DNA from: Lingula anatina
Taxonomy: Eukaryota; Brachiopoda; Lingulata; Lingulida; Lingulidae
Direction of reading: 5' to 3'
Assembly (NCBI RefSeq): GCF_001039355.2
Contig: NW_019773703.1
Location: forward strand, 539,555-599,554
DNA: 60,000 bases
Shown here piece by piece: positions 43,401 to 57,700 of the stretch (its first letter is position 1; every line of letters starts with the position of its first letter). Below the pieces are notes generated by a model. It was not told the DNA's origin, made no database searches, and was given only the letters and a program-made list of their open reading frames with translations. The position numbers were made by a program, and so were the translations under genes.

Positions 43401-46400
43401 TACATATTGGTAAGATTTGATTATGTTCTGATGCCATATATTGTCAGTTTCCTTTTTGAATAAGTTGTGTTAAAAAAAGCTTTGGTGAAAGTGTTAGTTT
43501 TCGTCATGATTCACTTGTACATTTCTTTCTTGACATTGCAGTGGACTAAGCACCAGAAGCATGAACTGGACACAGAAAATCACGCTCCATTCCGACACAA
43601 GGCTCGTCAGCATATCCGTCACATGATCAGCCAGCATCAGATGAAGCGCAACGCCAATAAGGCCAAGGTCAATAAAAACGGCACAAATGGAAAAAGTAGT
43701 AAAAATGGCGGGGTTAAATACTTAAACGTCCCTGGAGAAGCTGTGCAGAGAAAACCAACCAAAAATGTCAGTTTTGCTGACGACTTGGATACGGAGGGCA
43801 AAGATCATAGTAAGTGTTTGATATGGAATTAAGGTAACATAAATCACAAGGAAGCCGCTTGGAAGTGACACACTTGTAGCTGAAATTATTGATTGTTTCA
43901 GAGGAGCCATTACAACCCAGTAACACAACTAAAACATTTTCCATTTAATGGTAGAGGCACCAATAATATAATGTACAGCATTTTTACCCACTGCCATATT
44001 ACATGTTAAGTCTTTTGAAACTTTTTATTTAGATTGCATTGCATTTAAATGCAAAGCACCTTCATGTGCATCAATTTCATTTGACCCATCAACCATACAA
44101 ATTTATGAAAGTTAAAAATAGATGAGTAAAAGTACATTGTCTTGAAGTACTTAGAAGTGGTGAATGTTTGTTGCTTTTATACATTAGTGGATATGTGGTA
44201 TTGTGTCAAACTTCACCTAAATTTTAAAATGAAAATTCAATTTTTGGACCATGAAGATTTTTCATCTGTTTATTGTAGGAGAGCCTCCAGTTAAGTGTAG
44301 GTTCAGTGACGTCACTGAAGACAAAGAGGAGGATTCTGATTCCAGCTCGGAGGCAGGGATCATGTTTACTGCTGGACCAACGGAAGATGAAGAGTCTGAG
44401 CCTGGTGAGTAGAAACAGACTGTAGGGGGCAGCACTTTTTTCTGTTTTAGATTTTTTAAATGTAATTATAGCATTTTGGGATCATCCATTTTTATCATCA
44501 TTTTCACAAGTCTACAAAGAGTAGAAATTTTCCAGACCCTCTCTCCCCTCCCTTCATTTAGAGAATACAAGGTGAAAAGCTAAAAATGGTGACCTTTGCC
44601 AGCACACCCCAGGTAGGTGAAGATAATCATTTTTACTATTTATCCAAAAGTGTGCAGAGGGCATTAACACACCCGCACCTGGTGTATGCTTTGTAGACTT
44701 ATGAAGTTGATGATAGATTGTATGACCCCTTTGTTTTATAGTTCAATTTGTTGCATTTGTTAGACATACAGCATATCCTGTGACACTGAATTCTACAGTT
44801 TAGAGGCAGCTAATTTTTAGTAACTTTTCTAATATTATAAGGTAGAATATAAACTGAAAACTTAACACTTGTATTGAATCTTTTTCTTTTTTACCTCTAT
44901 ATCAAATTATAAAACGTAAATTTAGTGGTAGAATTAAATGCTTATTGTAATAATTTCTTAGTTGATTATATTCTTGATTTGGCATTGTTGTTGTTATTGC
45001 TCTTATTATTGCCATTATTTTTTTGAATGTGGCAAAGATACATGTAGCAAATGAATGCTTTTACCCAAGTGATTAGTTTGATGTTTTACTTGTTGTATTT
45101 GTTTTGTAATTGTGTGTTGTGAAGATGATTTGGTTGATTTGATTTATAATTCTGAACTCACACATTTGCTGATGTTGTCTTTTAATCCTCACAGGCAAAA
45201 ACAAGGAAAAATGTATGTTTAAAGATTTCTAGTATTTGGCATTATATTTATTTTTTAATACTTTTTTTTGCTGCTTGGTTCATTTGTACACGTTTGCATT
45301 ATTGGTTTTTACTCTTTAATATTTGTGTATTCTTCATGCATTTTGACTTATCAATAAAAATAATTCTTAAAGCTTGCATACATTCAAATAACACTTAAAT
45401 AATACAAATGGTGATTGGTGAAACCAAAATTAAAATTTAAAGGAATTTATAAATAGAATATGTTGGGCAAATATATTTTATTCAGTAACCATTATTTTGG
45501 TATCACCATAGACAACCATAAGAGAACTAAAAACTTTTCATTGCATGCAGTTAAACTCTTCATACATTGGCTTGACTATGATGTTATGCATGCAGTAAAC
45601 CTCTATATTACAATCAACTCACATAAAGCATTATATGGCATACTGCTAAACTAACTAATACAGTATTTTAGACTGACACCTAAAACTACAGTGACATAAA
45701 GACAAGGAAAATTCTAAGGCTCATTCCCAATGAAAATGTTGTTCTATATAGATCAGTCCAACTCTGCGGGGACTCTCGTTGAATGTAATCAGATTAACAG
45801 GCCTCTTCTTAAACTCATATAATCACCAGCCTTTTCTGTATTCTATTCAATACCAGGAGGAGGCATGTTGATCTGCTAATATGACTGCATTCCACGAGAG
45901 TGGATCTATCTATGTTGAATGATAGTTTCATTGGGAATGAGCACTTAGAAAAGACATGGTTCCAATGCACCAGATTTTAGAGAGATGATGTTGATGGGCA
46001 ATTTGGAAATACTTTAGCGCTATGATTTTCTGCGCAAAGATTTTAGGTTTTACATGACAGTAATAGTAGAAGAGCGCTCTTTGGTAGTAATACTTGTAGT
46101 TCGTGCTGAAAAATTTTATGACTCTTCATAATCTCTCTTTGGTCAGTTTTCATGGGACTGTTGTCACATATAAATGCTTTAATAATAATAATAACCAAAT
46201 GTTGGTGTGATGAATTTCAAAACTTAAGATTGGTCTACTTCTGTCTGGCATGAATTTGAAGTTGGTCATTAACAAATGTAACTTTTGTTTTGAAACAGTT
46301 GCCATTTGTGTGTCATGTTCTGTTATATTATAGGAACAGTATTGTATCTTTGGACAATTAGATTCTTAAAGTAGACCAAGCTTAGGTCTAAAGTCTTTAT

Positions 46401-49400
46401 GACACAAGTCCCACTAAACCATGCTGGGTGCATTGACAGTAAATCTATGAAACTAAGTAGTTTGAACCAACTCCGTGGGGACTCTAGCTGAATACTATCA
46501 GATTAACACGTCCTTTCTGGAATAAAATACCGAAAACTGTTGCTTATAATATACTATTGGTGTGCTGAGCTTTCTTTATACAGTGAGAGTCCCCATGGAG
46601 TTAGTTTCATTGTGAATGTACCTAATGTATTTTTGCCTGATAATATTCCATCAAATCTTAAGAAATAACTTAATATTATGAAAATAGCTATTAGATTCAG
46701 ACCATAAAATTAATTGATAATGATATGGATTTTGGGGGCAAAATTACACAATTACTTCAATTACTTCAGTATCAATATTCCAAAATGTAAAAACAGACTC
46801 CTTATCTCTAACATTGCCAAAAATCCTTTGAAAAGATAATGACTAAAAGATATTAAAAACTGATTTTTCTAAATGATTAATCAATTAAAGAAGAATTTTC
46901 ATATTGTATATACATATGTTTGTGTACAGTTTTGGTAACTTGTGTGCATTGATATTTGTGTGTGTGTGTGTGTGAACATTTTTGTGTGTTTTTGTTTGTA
47001 AAATATGTGTATAGTATAAAAAATAGAGAGAGAGAGTACATGCACACGTGTGTAAATAAAAAATGGATGAGTACAGATAAATGAGAAAGGATAAGATGAA
47101 TGAAAATACATATGACCTGTCAGTGTATGAGATTGACTGTTATTCCAGTCATTTGCCTAATGCTGGTATGAGTTCTTACCAAACAGATGGCTGTAGAGTT
47201 TTCCAGATAAGATAATGAGGGCATTTACTTAACTCTTTTCCAGGATAAATAAACTTGTATACTTGTATTGGCAAGATCAAACCAGACTGCATGCTGTTTC
47301 CTCCTTATATCAAAGATTACACAAAAATGAACCAAGTTGTTTTTTAAATACTGTTTATATAATCAGCTTACACAAGTTCATTTAGATATTATTATTTAAT
47401 GCATAAATAGCAGAAGCTCTTATGGTGGTAATGAGTGTTATTACAGGCAAGGAGTACCAGGTTCGAGGTGAGTACATGCAACTTTTTTTTTGGAAATGAT
47501 TACCGGCACATGTGCCTTCAAACAGTAATAGCAGAGAACACCAAACGCCAGAATGCTGAAAGAAAATGGAAAAATTTAGAAAGTCACAATCTCCATGAGA
47601 TATTTTTTGCTGAAAAGTACCAAGATTTGCTACTGTGACCTTGTTGACAGATTTCAAATCAAGCGTAGACCACAGATGATTTATTTTAAGATGGTCAATG
47701 CAGCTCTTGAGTTCAGCGCCCTGATGCCGTCAACGGCCTACATGATCTATAAAAAACTTTTCTATCATCAGTTCTTTGCAAGGAGATTGATCTTGACTGG
47801 CTTTGATTGCAGACAATTACAGGTATGTCTGTCTGGTGAATATATTTGATTTGTTCACACCACTAGGCTGTGTTATTTACAGTCATGAGACGATCACTTG
47901 TTCCATTCGTGATAAAGGTCGGGTCAGAGGTCAGGTCAGGTGAGGTAATTCTGCACCCTGAGTTACAAGGTGCTTTCCCATCAGTTCCTTTGGGATCCTA
48001 GCTAACAGTGTCACAAAACTGCCAATTGCAGTAACAACTAGAAATCAAAGCACAAGGAGAGCACAGACCTCTGTCAAGGCAGCTTGGTGCTCTTTATTAA
48101 TTGACGGATCTCTACCGAAAGCTAATCATTTCTGAAAAAGCCCATTTCTAACCTATCCTGAAAAATAAATAAAAAAATCTTGATACATTTTTCAGCTAGG
48201 ATGTTAAATATCCAACAAACAAATGTTAAAAACAGAGACAAAATATAGCATTCTTTGCAGAGATAATAATTGTTATATTTATGATTATAACACTTGTGCT
48301 CTAGCATGTACTGATGAAAATGTACAGCTTTACAGGTACAACTACAATATGATAGCACTAGCTAGACTACTGGCACGATAAGGTGACACGAGACCATGTA
48401 ACCCCATTTGTGCAATTCCTCGGTAATCTGGGAGTTAAGTTTTCAGCAGAATGAACTCGGGGGGGGGGAAAGAACAAAGAGGGTTGATATATAGATTATA
48501 GATCGTGATCACCAAACAAAACTGTGAAGTTCGTGTTGGCACAGGCTAGGAGGGTATAAAACTAGCAAAAAGATCAGTTAATTTTATTTTTGGAGAGAGG
48601 GGAGAGGCAAATGATGGTATTTACGAAATTGAAAATCAATTAATATTTAGTACTAAAAAAATATCAAATGCATGGTTATTGAAACTTTGACCTTTTTGTT
48701 GGATCTCTTAATTTCTTAATTACTGGAAAGTAGCATTTTAAAATATTTAATTAATCCCCCTCCCATAAGAAGACCTCAGCACTGGGTGGCTATAGAGTAC
48801 GCCTACAGGTTTTTTTTTTAAATTCTTTCTGCTTGGTTTGTCATACAGTATCAGATGTTGACTGCCTGCAATGCTCGGATGATCAGTTAAAGATTGCAAA
48901 TATTAGGTAAAATATTAAGATGAGGTCTGTTTGCCTTCTGCATGTCTCTGAGTTATTATGAAATGTATATAAATAGCTTTCAGTTACAGTTACTGCATGC
49001 GATCCATGCAGTCATGAAGAGCACGGTGGTTTAAAGAACAATGGCAATTTCAGAAAAAGATAAATGCGGTTTGTTCTCTGTGGGAGGTAGGTATAGGTTA
49101 TAACACAATTTCAGTTCTAGAAATATGAGAAACATACAGCTTCATTAGTATAATGACAGATATTTTTATCTCTCGCCTGGGGATTTGTCTATCCTGTTGC
49201 CTCATTAATCTTTTTTCCTCTTTCTATATTTTTTGATTTGCTCTGATTCTGGGAAGTACAAGAACGAGTGAGATTATAGATCCATTTGTTACGATAAAGG
49301 GTTTACCCTTGAGTAGGACTGACTGCTACATTTTGAACAAAACAATGTTGATATTAGAATGACTAAATGTTTGGAAAAGTTCACTAAGTTGTCTTTATTT

Positions 49401-52400
49401 GACATCATTTTTCCATTTTTTTTCCTATGAATTGAATTATTTATTAAAAATTGTTACGGAGTTTTATTGTGAGAAAATTTTTTCCTTTATATATTATTAG
49501 CTCCTTTTTTTGCTGCTGAAATAACGTAAATGTACAGTATTCTGTTTTCACTTTTTTTTAGGAAAAATAGGCAATATTGTTATAATATTTTTAAATTGAT
49601 CTATAAGATCCAGTTCTGATCCACACAAGATGCTTTATCCCATAGTTATTTACTGATTTGTGTGAGTGGCTCTTGGTTTAGTCGTAGACTGTAATATTTT
49701 CCTAGAAAATGAAGTTGTTGTTTTTTCTATCAAATTGTATTTTTTTTTTCAGAGATGATCATCTTAAACGTATCAGAAAATTTTTTGTTACACTGAAAAT
49801 ATTTTTTTTTCCAAAAGGAAAAAGCAATATCTCAAAAGAATTCGAACATTTTTGGTAGGGAATTGAACGGCATGGCTATATTTAGCCTCTACTTTTATAA
49901 GTGTCATTATTTCTCAGACGGAAACACAGTTATTGATCAAGACAGTTCAATCATTTTATGTTTCCTAGAACCCCACATTGCACAGAGATGTTATCCTTAT
50001 GTATACATAGTACGAGTCATCATTGTTTGAGCTCAAGGAAATCTCTATAATCACAGTACCCCAAAATCCATTTTTCAAAAATCCTAATATTTATTCCTTA
50101 CTAAAAGATTTGTACATTATTCTGTCTATTCAGGTCTTTAAATTATTTAATATTTCCGTTATGAGGGTTATCTTTCTTGCAAAGTTGAGTATAATTATCA
50201 TTCTTCAACCAGGTTTCACAATAAATAGATTTCCTGATCCAAAGTTTTCCATTCCCAACAAATTTAAGAGATATTTTTAAAACCAGATGCCTCAATTATT
50301 TATTTAGTAAATTTCAAATGATCAAAGCAATTATTGTATTGTGCTTTAAATTGACATCATATATTGTTCTGAGTTCAGGGCCTTGTGAATTAATCTAGCA
50401 CAGTAAACACTCTGCCTGAATCAATACACTCGATGAATATATTGTCGCAGATGATCAATCATGGATACCAAATATGATTTAGTTGATGCCGAACGGTGAA
50501 TGGCCAATCACACAGACTCCCGTATCCACTTCATTGCCTGCTCGGCATAGTCTTTGTAGGGAGAACTATTGACTACCATGATATTAATGTGACCCCAAAT
50601 ACTCCTACTACTCTGCATCATAATAATAGTAGGAGGACTAAATTGATGTACGATAGGCTGGCAGGCTGGTTGGTTGGTTGGTCGCTCTTCCCACAACGGA
50701 AACACGTATACTGCTTACTCTGTTTGTTTCTCGGCATTGCTGTCGTGTTCTGTTCAGAGAGCAGTACATGATCATCATCTAGGACAGACAACTCAGAACA
50801 GTCCAGATGGGGAAAGGTAGATATATAGATATAATGTATATTTTTGATTGATTTGGTACCATTATGTCTTTCTGAATATGTCATTTGTTAATGTATTCAG
50901 TCAGTGCTCTCATAATGATCAAGTCACACACTTAGAGTGTCGATATAATTTATTTAATTTCTTGAAACTTCCTGAAATCTGTTGCTGTTGTCTATCTCAT
51001 GGTGAATTATTTCTTTACCAGAGAAGTATTTTATGATTTGTTTTTGGAACCCAAGTCGTAGATTGCTTTTGCTGGGATAGGAATATGAGAGATTGTAGTT
51101 ATTTTGATGGACCTGCTACTTTAATTTTATGCTTAGATCATTTTCATAAATAGATAAGTCTGTTTGTAATTCCCGATTTTCAGCTAGCAATTTCTTGTTA
51201 GGGGACATTTGCACTTAAATTTTATATTTCTATAGAGCCATGTTATAATGAAACACTTAGGTAGGGTTGTGTCATTTTCATATCGTATTTATCAATCAGG
51301 TATAGATATATTTTTGTAGGGTTTTAGATGGGCTAAGTATGATCTGGCATTTGATGCATTTGTGTGTGTTTAAGTTAGGAATAATAAAAAATAACCCATT
51401 TAATTGATGTCTTTGTTTGACATCATTACATGATACCAGTTAAAATTTTTTGACTAATTTTTTAGCGAGGACCCATAGTATGTTCTACATGTAGTTTATA
51501 GTGAATGCACACATTGACTGTTAATAAATGTTTGTACAGACTAGAACTATTTCTGTAAAGTAGAAATAGTTCTGCTTTGCTGGTACTTTTTACTACACCC
51601 TTTGGATTGGAATTAACAATATTAGGTCAGTATGTTGGATTTTAAGAGGGAAAAAAAACCACTGGATTTCTATCTCTGTGTTAGTTTGCATGACAGTTGT
51701 TATAGATTGAAGTTGATTGATGTCTTGATGCCAAGTGCTTTGGTAGACAGATTGCTTGTTTGCTGTACCAAGTAGAGAGAGTTGTTGACAAATACATATA
51801 TACACCACCTATTGGAAATCAATAAGGAGTTGTGGCTTGAAAAGGGCACAGTTTAGTTAAGTAATGGATTTGATGTAGATGCCGATCTGGTCAGAAGTTT
51901 AAAGTTTTCCCCTAATGACATAAGATTTTGGTCTTTCACCTTCTGTTAATTTACTGCTAAAGTTTAGAAGACAATGCAAGTTGAATTATGTAATCTGATG
52001 GTGAATCTAACCTATAAGCGACAATGATATACAATGTTTTATTTTATTTTATTTTATTTCATTTTATTTATTTATTTTTTTTTTTTTAAAGTTGATTAAT
52101 ATTTGCCAAAAGGAACCAATATTTTGTGGTAAAGGCAAGTCTTCAGAACTAAATTTTTTTGTTTCACACACACACGTCAGTTTGAGACTGCTGTTTATAA
52201 CAACTGACAAGTCATCAGGAAAAACAACCTTAACATCTTTTATTCCAGTGTGAATCTAAAATCAGACAAGAGTGAGAGGCCAATAACTTCTGAAGTGCTC
52301 GTTTATTCATTCATTTAGTCACACATTTACTGACACATGAATAATTGAGTTGTTTTTGCGCAGACTTGGATACGCCCCCTGTGTGTCGCACCTTGTGAGA

Positions 52401-54728
52401 CATACAAACAGAAAGCATCATCTGTTATATATCTAAACAGCGGTGGTGATGTGTTTACATTATTTATTACAAAGGACAAAACATTTTAGCAGATAAAAGG
52501 TGTGATACAGTGAATAAAAGGGGGGGGGGGGGGTAACGTGCAGCAACAGTCTGAAAATACAAAAATAAGAAGAAATTAAAATTCTCCAAACCTTTCATAA
52601 TATTTGAAGTTTGAAGCAAAACTGTTACCATGTTTATACTTTTAAACAAAAAATAGAAAAATAGGTAATTTTTTTTTTGATAAAATGGTTAACCAATTTA
52701 TTCTTAAAATAAACAACAACAAAAAAACTTGGGCAAAAGTCACCTCGGTCCAACCTGCACCAGTTCATCTGGCTTCAGCCATGAACTTCAAATCACACAT
52801 TGTCAACAGTCAATCAATTAAAAAAGGTCTCAGGTTTTTTCAGAATCAATAACCACATCCTGTGATTAATGATGTATCTCTTTGTAGAGGTGAGTGGAGT
52901 CCAATGCCACCTTGTGCTGATTTTTAGGACTAATCAATTTTTAGTGAAATGACATTACTATTCCTCAGGTTGTCAACATGGAGATATGGGTGTCAATATT
53001 TATTCATTAGTTATTCATTTAAATCTTTATAATAAATATGCATATAAATGTGGTGGATAATTTATGTGGTGCAAGGTTGGCAGTTAAAAAAGTGAAGTGC
53101 TTAGATTTGTTGTGTGTCAGACTAAAAGCAGGTTAAGTGCTTGTAGGATATTTTTATTTACAAAAATAAATCAAAAAAGCAATTTGTCAGAAATGTTTAT
53201 AGTTGGGTGTATGTGCATATATAAGATTATCCATTTCTCTTCTTTCATTGAACAAACTTACAAATGACAAATATGGTCAGAAAGGAATATGCTGGTCTTA
53301 GGGTGCTTTCCCAGAGATTTAGATCGATCTAGAGATTAAGTTTTAGATCGACCTAACTCCCTGGGGGTTCACGCTAAATTGCAGTCAGCCCAGCGGACAC
53401 CATAGTTAATTACCCCCTTACAGTGTTTAGTAGACGGGACAGACACTTAAACCGGCCAAGCTGACAGTAATCAAGTGAGACTCCCCACAGGGATAGATCG
53501 ATCTAAAAATCTATGGGAATGGGGTGTTAATATTTAGACTACTGCCTTTTGTATTGTGACCTGCAATGCTGCCCTGTTAATTTAATGAATGTTATGTAGG
53601 CTTAGTAGATTTATGGAATATAGTATTTCAAGGTCTCAGACAGTGGATGATTTAGCATATTGAATTTATTTTCAATAAAAGCTTTAGAAATGGTTGTCAA
53701 AATGCTAGATGACAGCTCTGCAACCTTCCTGTTCATCTTTGCTTGCTGGGACAATGTAAATAACATTGGGTAAGTGCCATTTTAAGCCCTGATGATTTTT
53801 AGAATGACTTTTCAGAAGAGTGAACATTGTATTAAATAAGAGAGATCTCATGTAGTAGGTTTTTATGTGCCCTTTTTCACCTTCCTTGACTCTAGTTGTT
53901 GTTGAACAAAGTGATAATTAAGACCTTGGGATTTGTCAGGTTCCAAGAAAAGCTCTTGTTTATGTCATGAATGCGCACAGCCTGTTTTGCCCTCCAACTG
54001 CAAGTCACGCTAATTATTTAGTAAACAACATATGACGTCAAGCTGGCGTGGTAATGATGTTAATTGTCCTTTGACATTGTTCAAGTTCAGTTAGGGTTAT
54101 GCTGTGCTACTCCCTGTGGGATTGTGGGATTGTAACATAGCTAAGAATTTATACCTAAATTTTTTAGTTGACTGATTGACCAGATTCATGCTATTAAATT
54201 AACAGCAACACAAGCTGTAGGAGGTCTGTGTTATAAAATGAAGTTTTTGAGCAGTGTTATCTGGCAGGGTGAGTTAGCTTAATGCCACTTTTACTCTGTG
54301 TGTGTGTACGTGTGCATGCAGGTTTGCATGCTTGAGAGAAATTTCGTAGTAAATGAAATTATTGCACTGGGTATCACATGTGGTTGTTGATATATGGTAA
54401 TGAGCCAATCTTTTCAGTGGGGAAAATTGTGAATTTAACAGATAGTGTATTTTTTCCAGTCATAAGTGCTTAAAAACTAAGGTAGAATATTCCTTTTGAG
54501 TTGTAGCAATAAAATTGAAAAGCAGGCTACCTTATACTATGATTCTATTTTATACAATTAAAGCACAACAGATGCAATATTCTTTGATTTTGAAATTTAG
54601 CGTCAGAATGATTGATAATTTTCCCCATAAAAAAGATCCAAGTCATTACCGTGTGTGTGTGCGTGTGTTTGTATGTGTGTGTGCATGTATGTATTGATCT
54701 AAGTGATGATATGAGAGAAGAGTAGTTA

Positions 54729-54788
<60 letters not shown>

Positions 54789-57700
54789 CATGTATAGGTC
54801 AATCACCTGTTAGGTCAGATTCTCTCCTGTGGTGCTCTTCTGTATTCATACCTGTCATATCAAGGACAGCTGGGGGTAAAAGTATCTGGTTTGAAAGGTA
54901 TAGAAAATAGCTCTAAGAAAAAAAAATCCATTTCTTTTTATCAGTCTGTTAATATTGAGGTAATATTTGAATTGAGGTAATAATTCATAGCATATATTAG
55001 AGTGACAGTTAACTGATGTGACCAACACTGGTTAGATTATACAGTGGTTTTTTGGTATTGAAATTGTCTTGGTCTTAAGTTTCCTGGAAAGTGTGCTGCC
55101 TGAAGTCAATATACCATGACTCAGTTGTCAGGACATTTGCACCCTGTGTGTCACTGCATTGGTTTCTATGTTTTAATGAAGTTGCATATACAATATGTAG
55201 CTCCACAAAAAATTTTGCAAAACTAGAAAATTTTGAAATTAATAGGTGGATGGGTTTATTTTTCGAAAATCAGAAACGGGTAGTTACTACAATGTACAGT
55301 GTATATGTACATTTATCTAGCAAAGGTTACAGAAAGGAAATTCATGTGGAGTTCAATTCTCGTGGAAGTACATGTAGCACCTTCATGTTAAGAACAAGGT
55401 CAGGGTGCTAGATATTTTTATTAGAATCAATAATAGGTTACTCCTCTGTGCCCTTGGTATCTATAGATCAGCGTTTGGCCAGCAGTTCCAAAATAGGGTT
55501 CTTTTTCTGGAAAAAAAACTGGACCTTTGAATCCCATTAGTCAACCCAGCTTAAAAAATGGTATTAGAGAGGATTTGATTCTTTCAGCCTCCTCCCCCCC
55601 CACCANNNNNNNNNNNNNNNNNNNNNNNNNNNNNNNNNNNNNACCCACCCACCCACACCCACACACACACACACACACTTAATACAAGAATATACTGTAT
55701 ACTGGGACAGTATTCCTCTCTGAGCCTCTTACCTTTGTGTACTAAACAAAATTTAGTGAACATGTATGATATTTTTATGAAAAGAAATTCCTACATTTGT
55801 CTTTTACTTGGCCATTTTAAGACTGCCTGTTTTTCATATACAGTTCAGTAATCAAATCATTGTATGAGATTATCTGATTCAGGAAGCCTGCCTGCATCCT
55901 TCCTAGCTTTGGCTAATATATTCTAAAAATACAGCTATGTAAAAATAACCTGCAGTTTCAGTATATGCAGTGCAACCTGTTATCCTTGTATACACTGACT
56001 TTTAGGCTCTTGACCCAACTTTTAATAGTGATTATAGTACTTAGTAGAGTGATGCATGATTCTAACAAGTCTGGTTTTTATCAGTCACTGTGGCTGAAAT
56101 ATCCTGGTTTGGCAACAAAAAAAGATATAAATCGAAGATAAATCACCCCTCCCCCTCATTCAGCAAAAACTCTTAGAAATTCAGCTGAATGCAAGTAGAA
56201 TCCTATAAGTATTAAAATTGTGGAGCCTTTTGCTATGGGACACTGATGCTGAATTAAGTCATCGACAAGTGACCCCAATTATTTAGATGGGTCACCCTGG
56301 CTGTGCTGTGGACGAGGCTGGTGCTAAAGTCACTGACTTGTTTAGCCTATCAGTGCAGCTGTACCTGGTGTTCGGTCCCAATCAGGGCAGCATATGTTGT
56401 GTACATAACACCCAGCTGTTTAGGCAGGTAGACTGTAGCATGTGAGAGACGCATGCAGGTACAGTTTATACGTACCCTCTTTCTCCACGTATAACAAGCC
56501 TTTGTTCGTTTCTTTGGGCTGGATAACATTAAATGTATTCTGTGGCATGTAACTGTTTGGCTGTAACTGATTGTCTTTGGCCGTGATGTGAGATCAAGGA
56601 GTTCAGGCATCATATAGCTGTATCAGACAGGGTCTGCCGGGACTGGACTACATGAATTCAGGGTGGCTAGATGACAAATTGAGATGTAAGTTTTCCTGAA
56701 TTACAGGGTAAGGGGTATATACATCACTTAAAGGCCATTTTATGTGATAAATTAAGTACTGGTACTGGTGTGCATGCAAGCACTGAGGGGTGATTTTATA
56801 CTGGAAGGGTCCTCTTATTTATGTGAAAGCTGAATATTGTGTAGCACTCCTACAGTGAATTCAGGTCTTTGTGTAATGTGTGTAAGTGCTTAAAACACCT
56901 AAATCAAGTGGGAAATTAATTTGACTGGATAACAGTAGCGGGCACTTAATTGAAAGATCATTCCATTGTTTGTGAAATATGCTTAACGTGTAAGACTGGT
57001 TGATATGTAAATAGAGCATGTGTGTTGAATCTGTTGATGTCTGGTGACTTGAAATATAATCCCCTCAGCCAGTCCAAGAGATAGGGATGAAGAATGAAAA
57101 TCCCTGCCCCTCCAAACATAGTTTTTTTTTAACCAAATTGTGCAAGGTAAAGTACTAGTAAGTGGAGTACATCTAAATAGTGTTTTTTTCTTCACCAAGT
57201 TAACTAGGATTTAATGCTGGTGTACAACAAGCTGAATGCTCTAAATGAATGTTCTTCATTGAAAGACCATGTGGTCTCTATAATTATTCTGCTGTTCTTC
57301 ATCTAGAGAAGGTGTAGGGTTGTACCTGTGGTTAAAACTGGGCATAATTAGAAAGCTTAGCTGTGAATGGCAGCTTTGTTGAGTCAGTTGGTTATCACTT
57401 GTAAGAGAAGTAGTGGTAGTTTGTGGTCTCCGTTCAAGACAAAGGAGAGAGAGAGAGAGTGAACTGACTCAATCAGAGCAGGTGTGGTACAGCTAGTACA
57501 GTATACAATAGTACAGTACATAATCAGAGTAGGAGAACAATGGACGTTCTACAATAGCGAGGACACAGGGAGGTTACGTGTAAAGCAACCAGACGGGTCT
57601 TTGGATTGACTTCTATGCTATTTTCCTTCAGTTTTGAGCAGCATGAAGTCTTCGACTAATAAAAAAGGTATGGTGTGTATATATAGCATGAGTTACTGGG

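Larger units (their letters stand above)
45213..47446 (+). other. NHE: NHE tail intron between microexons 1 and 2
   Basis: This stretch holds two family-2 MITEs (45718-45944 and about 46426-46622) and a TG microsatellite near 46960-46975. No coding sequence apart from the alternative extension to 45232. Confidence 0.6.
47468..57631 (+). other. Long non-coding stretch between microexons 2 and 3
   Basis: This 10.2-kb region contains the unassigned open block at 47651, a cluster of AGGTCA-like half sites at 47918-47940, a family-1 MITE at 53301-53526, an AT microsatellite at 54731-54787, TTTTA repeats at 52036-52090, and a GTAGCCAG-type MITE cut by a 37-N gap near 55606. Most ORFs look random. 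Confidence 0.6.

Noticed and set aside
50496-50884. Overlapping 88-91-codon ORFs on both strands
   Set aside because: Open in several frames because stops are locally sparse; peptides have no recognisable domain.
54545-54910. ORFs through the AT microsatellite
   Set aside because: They encode only Ile-Tyr repeats.
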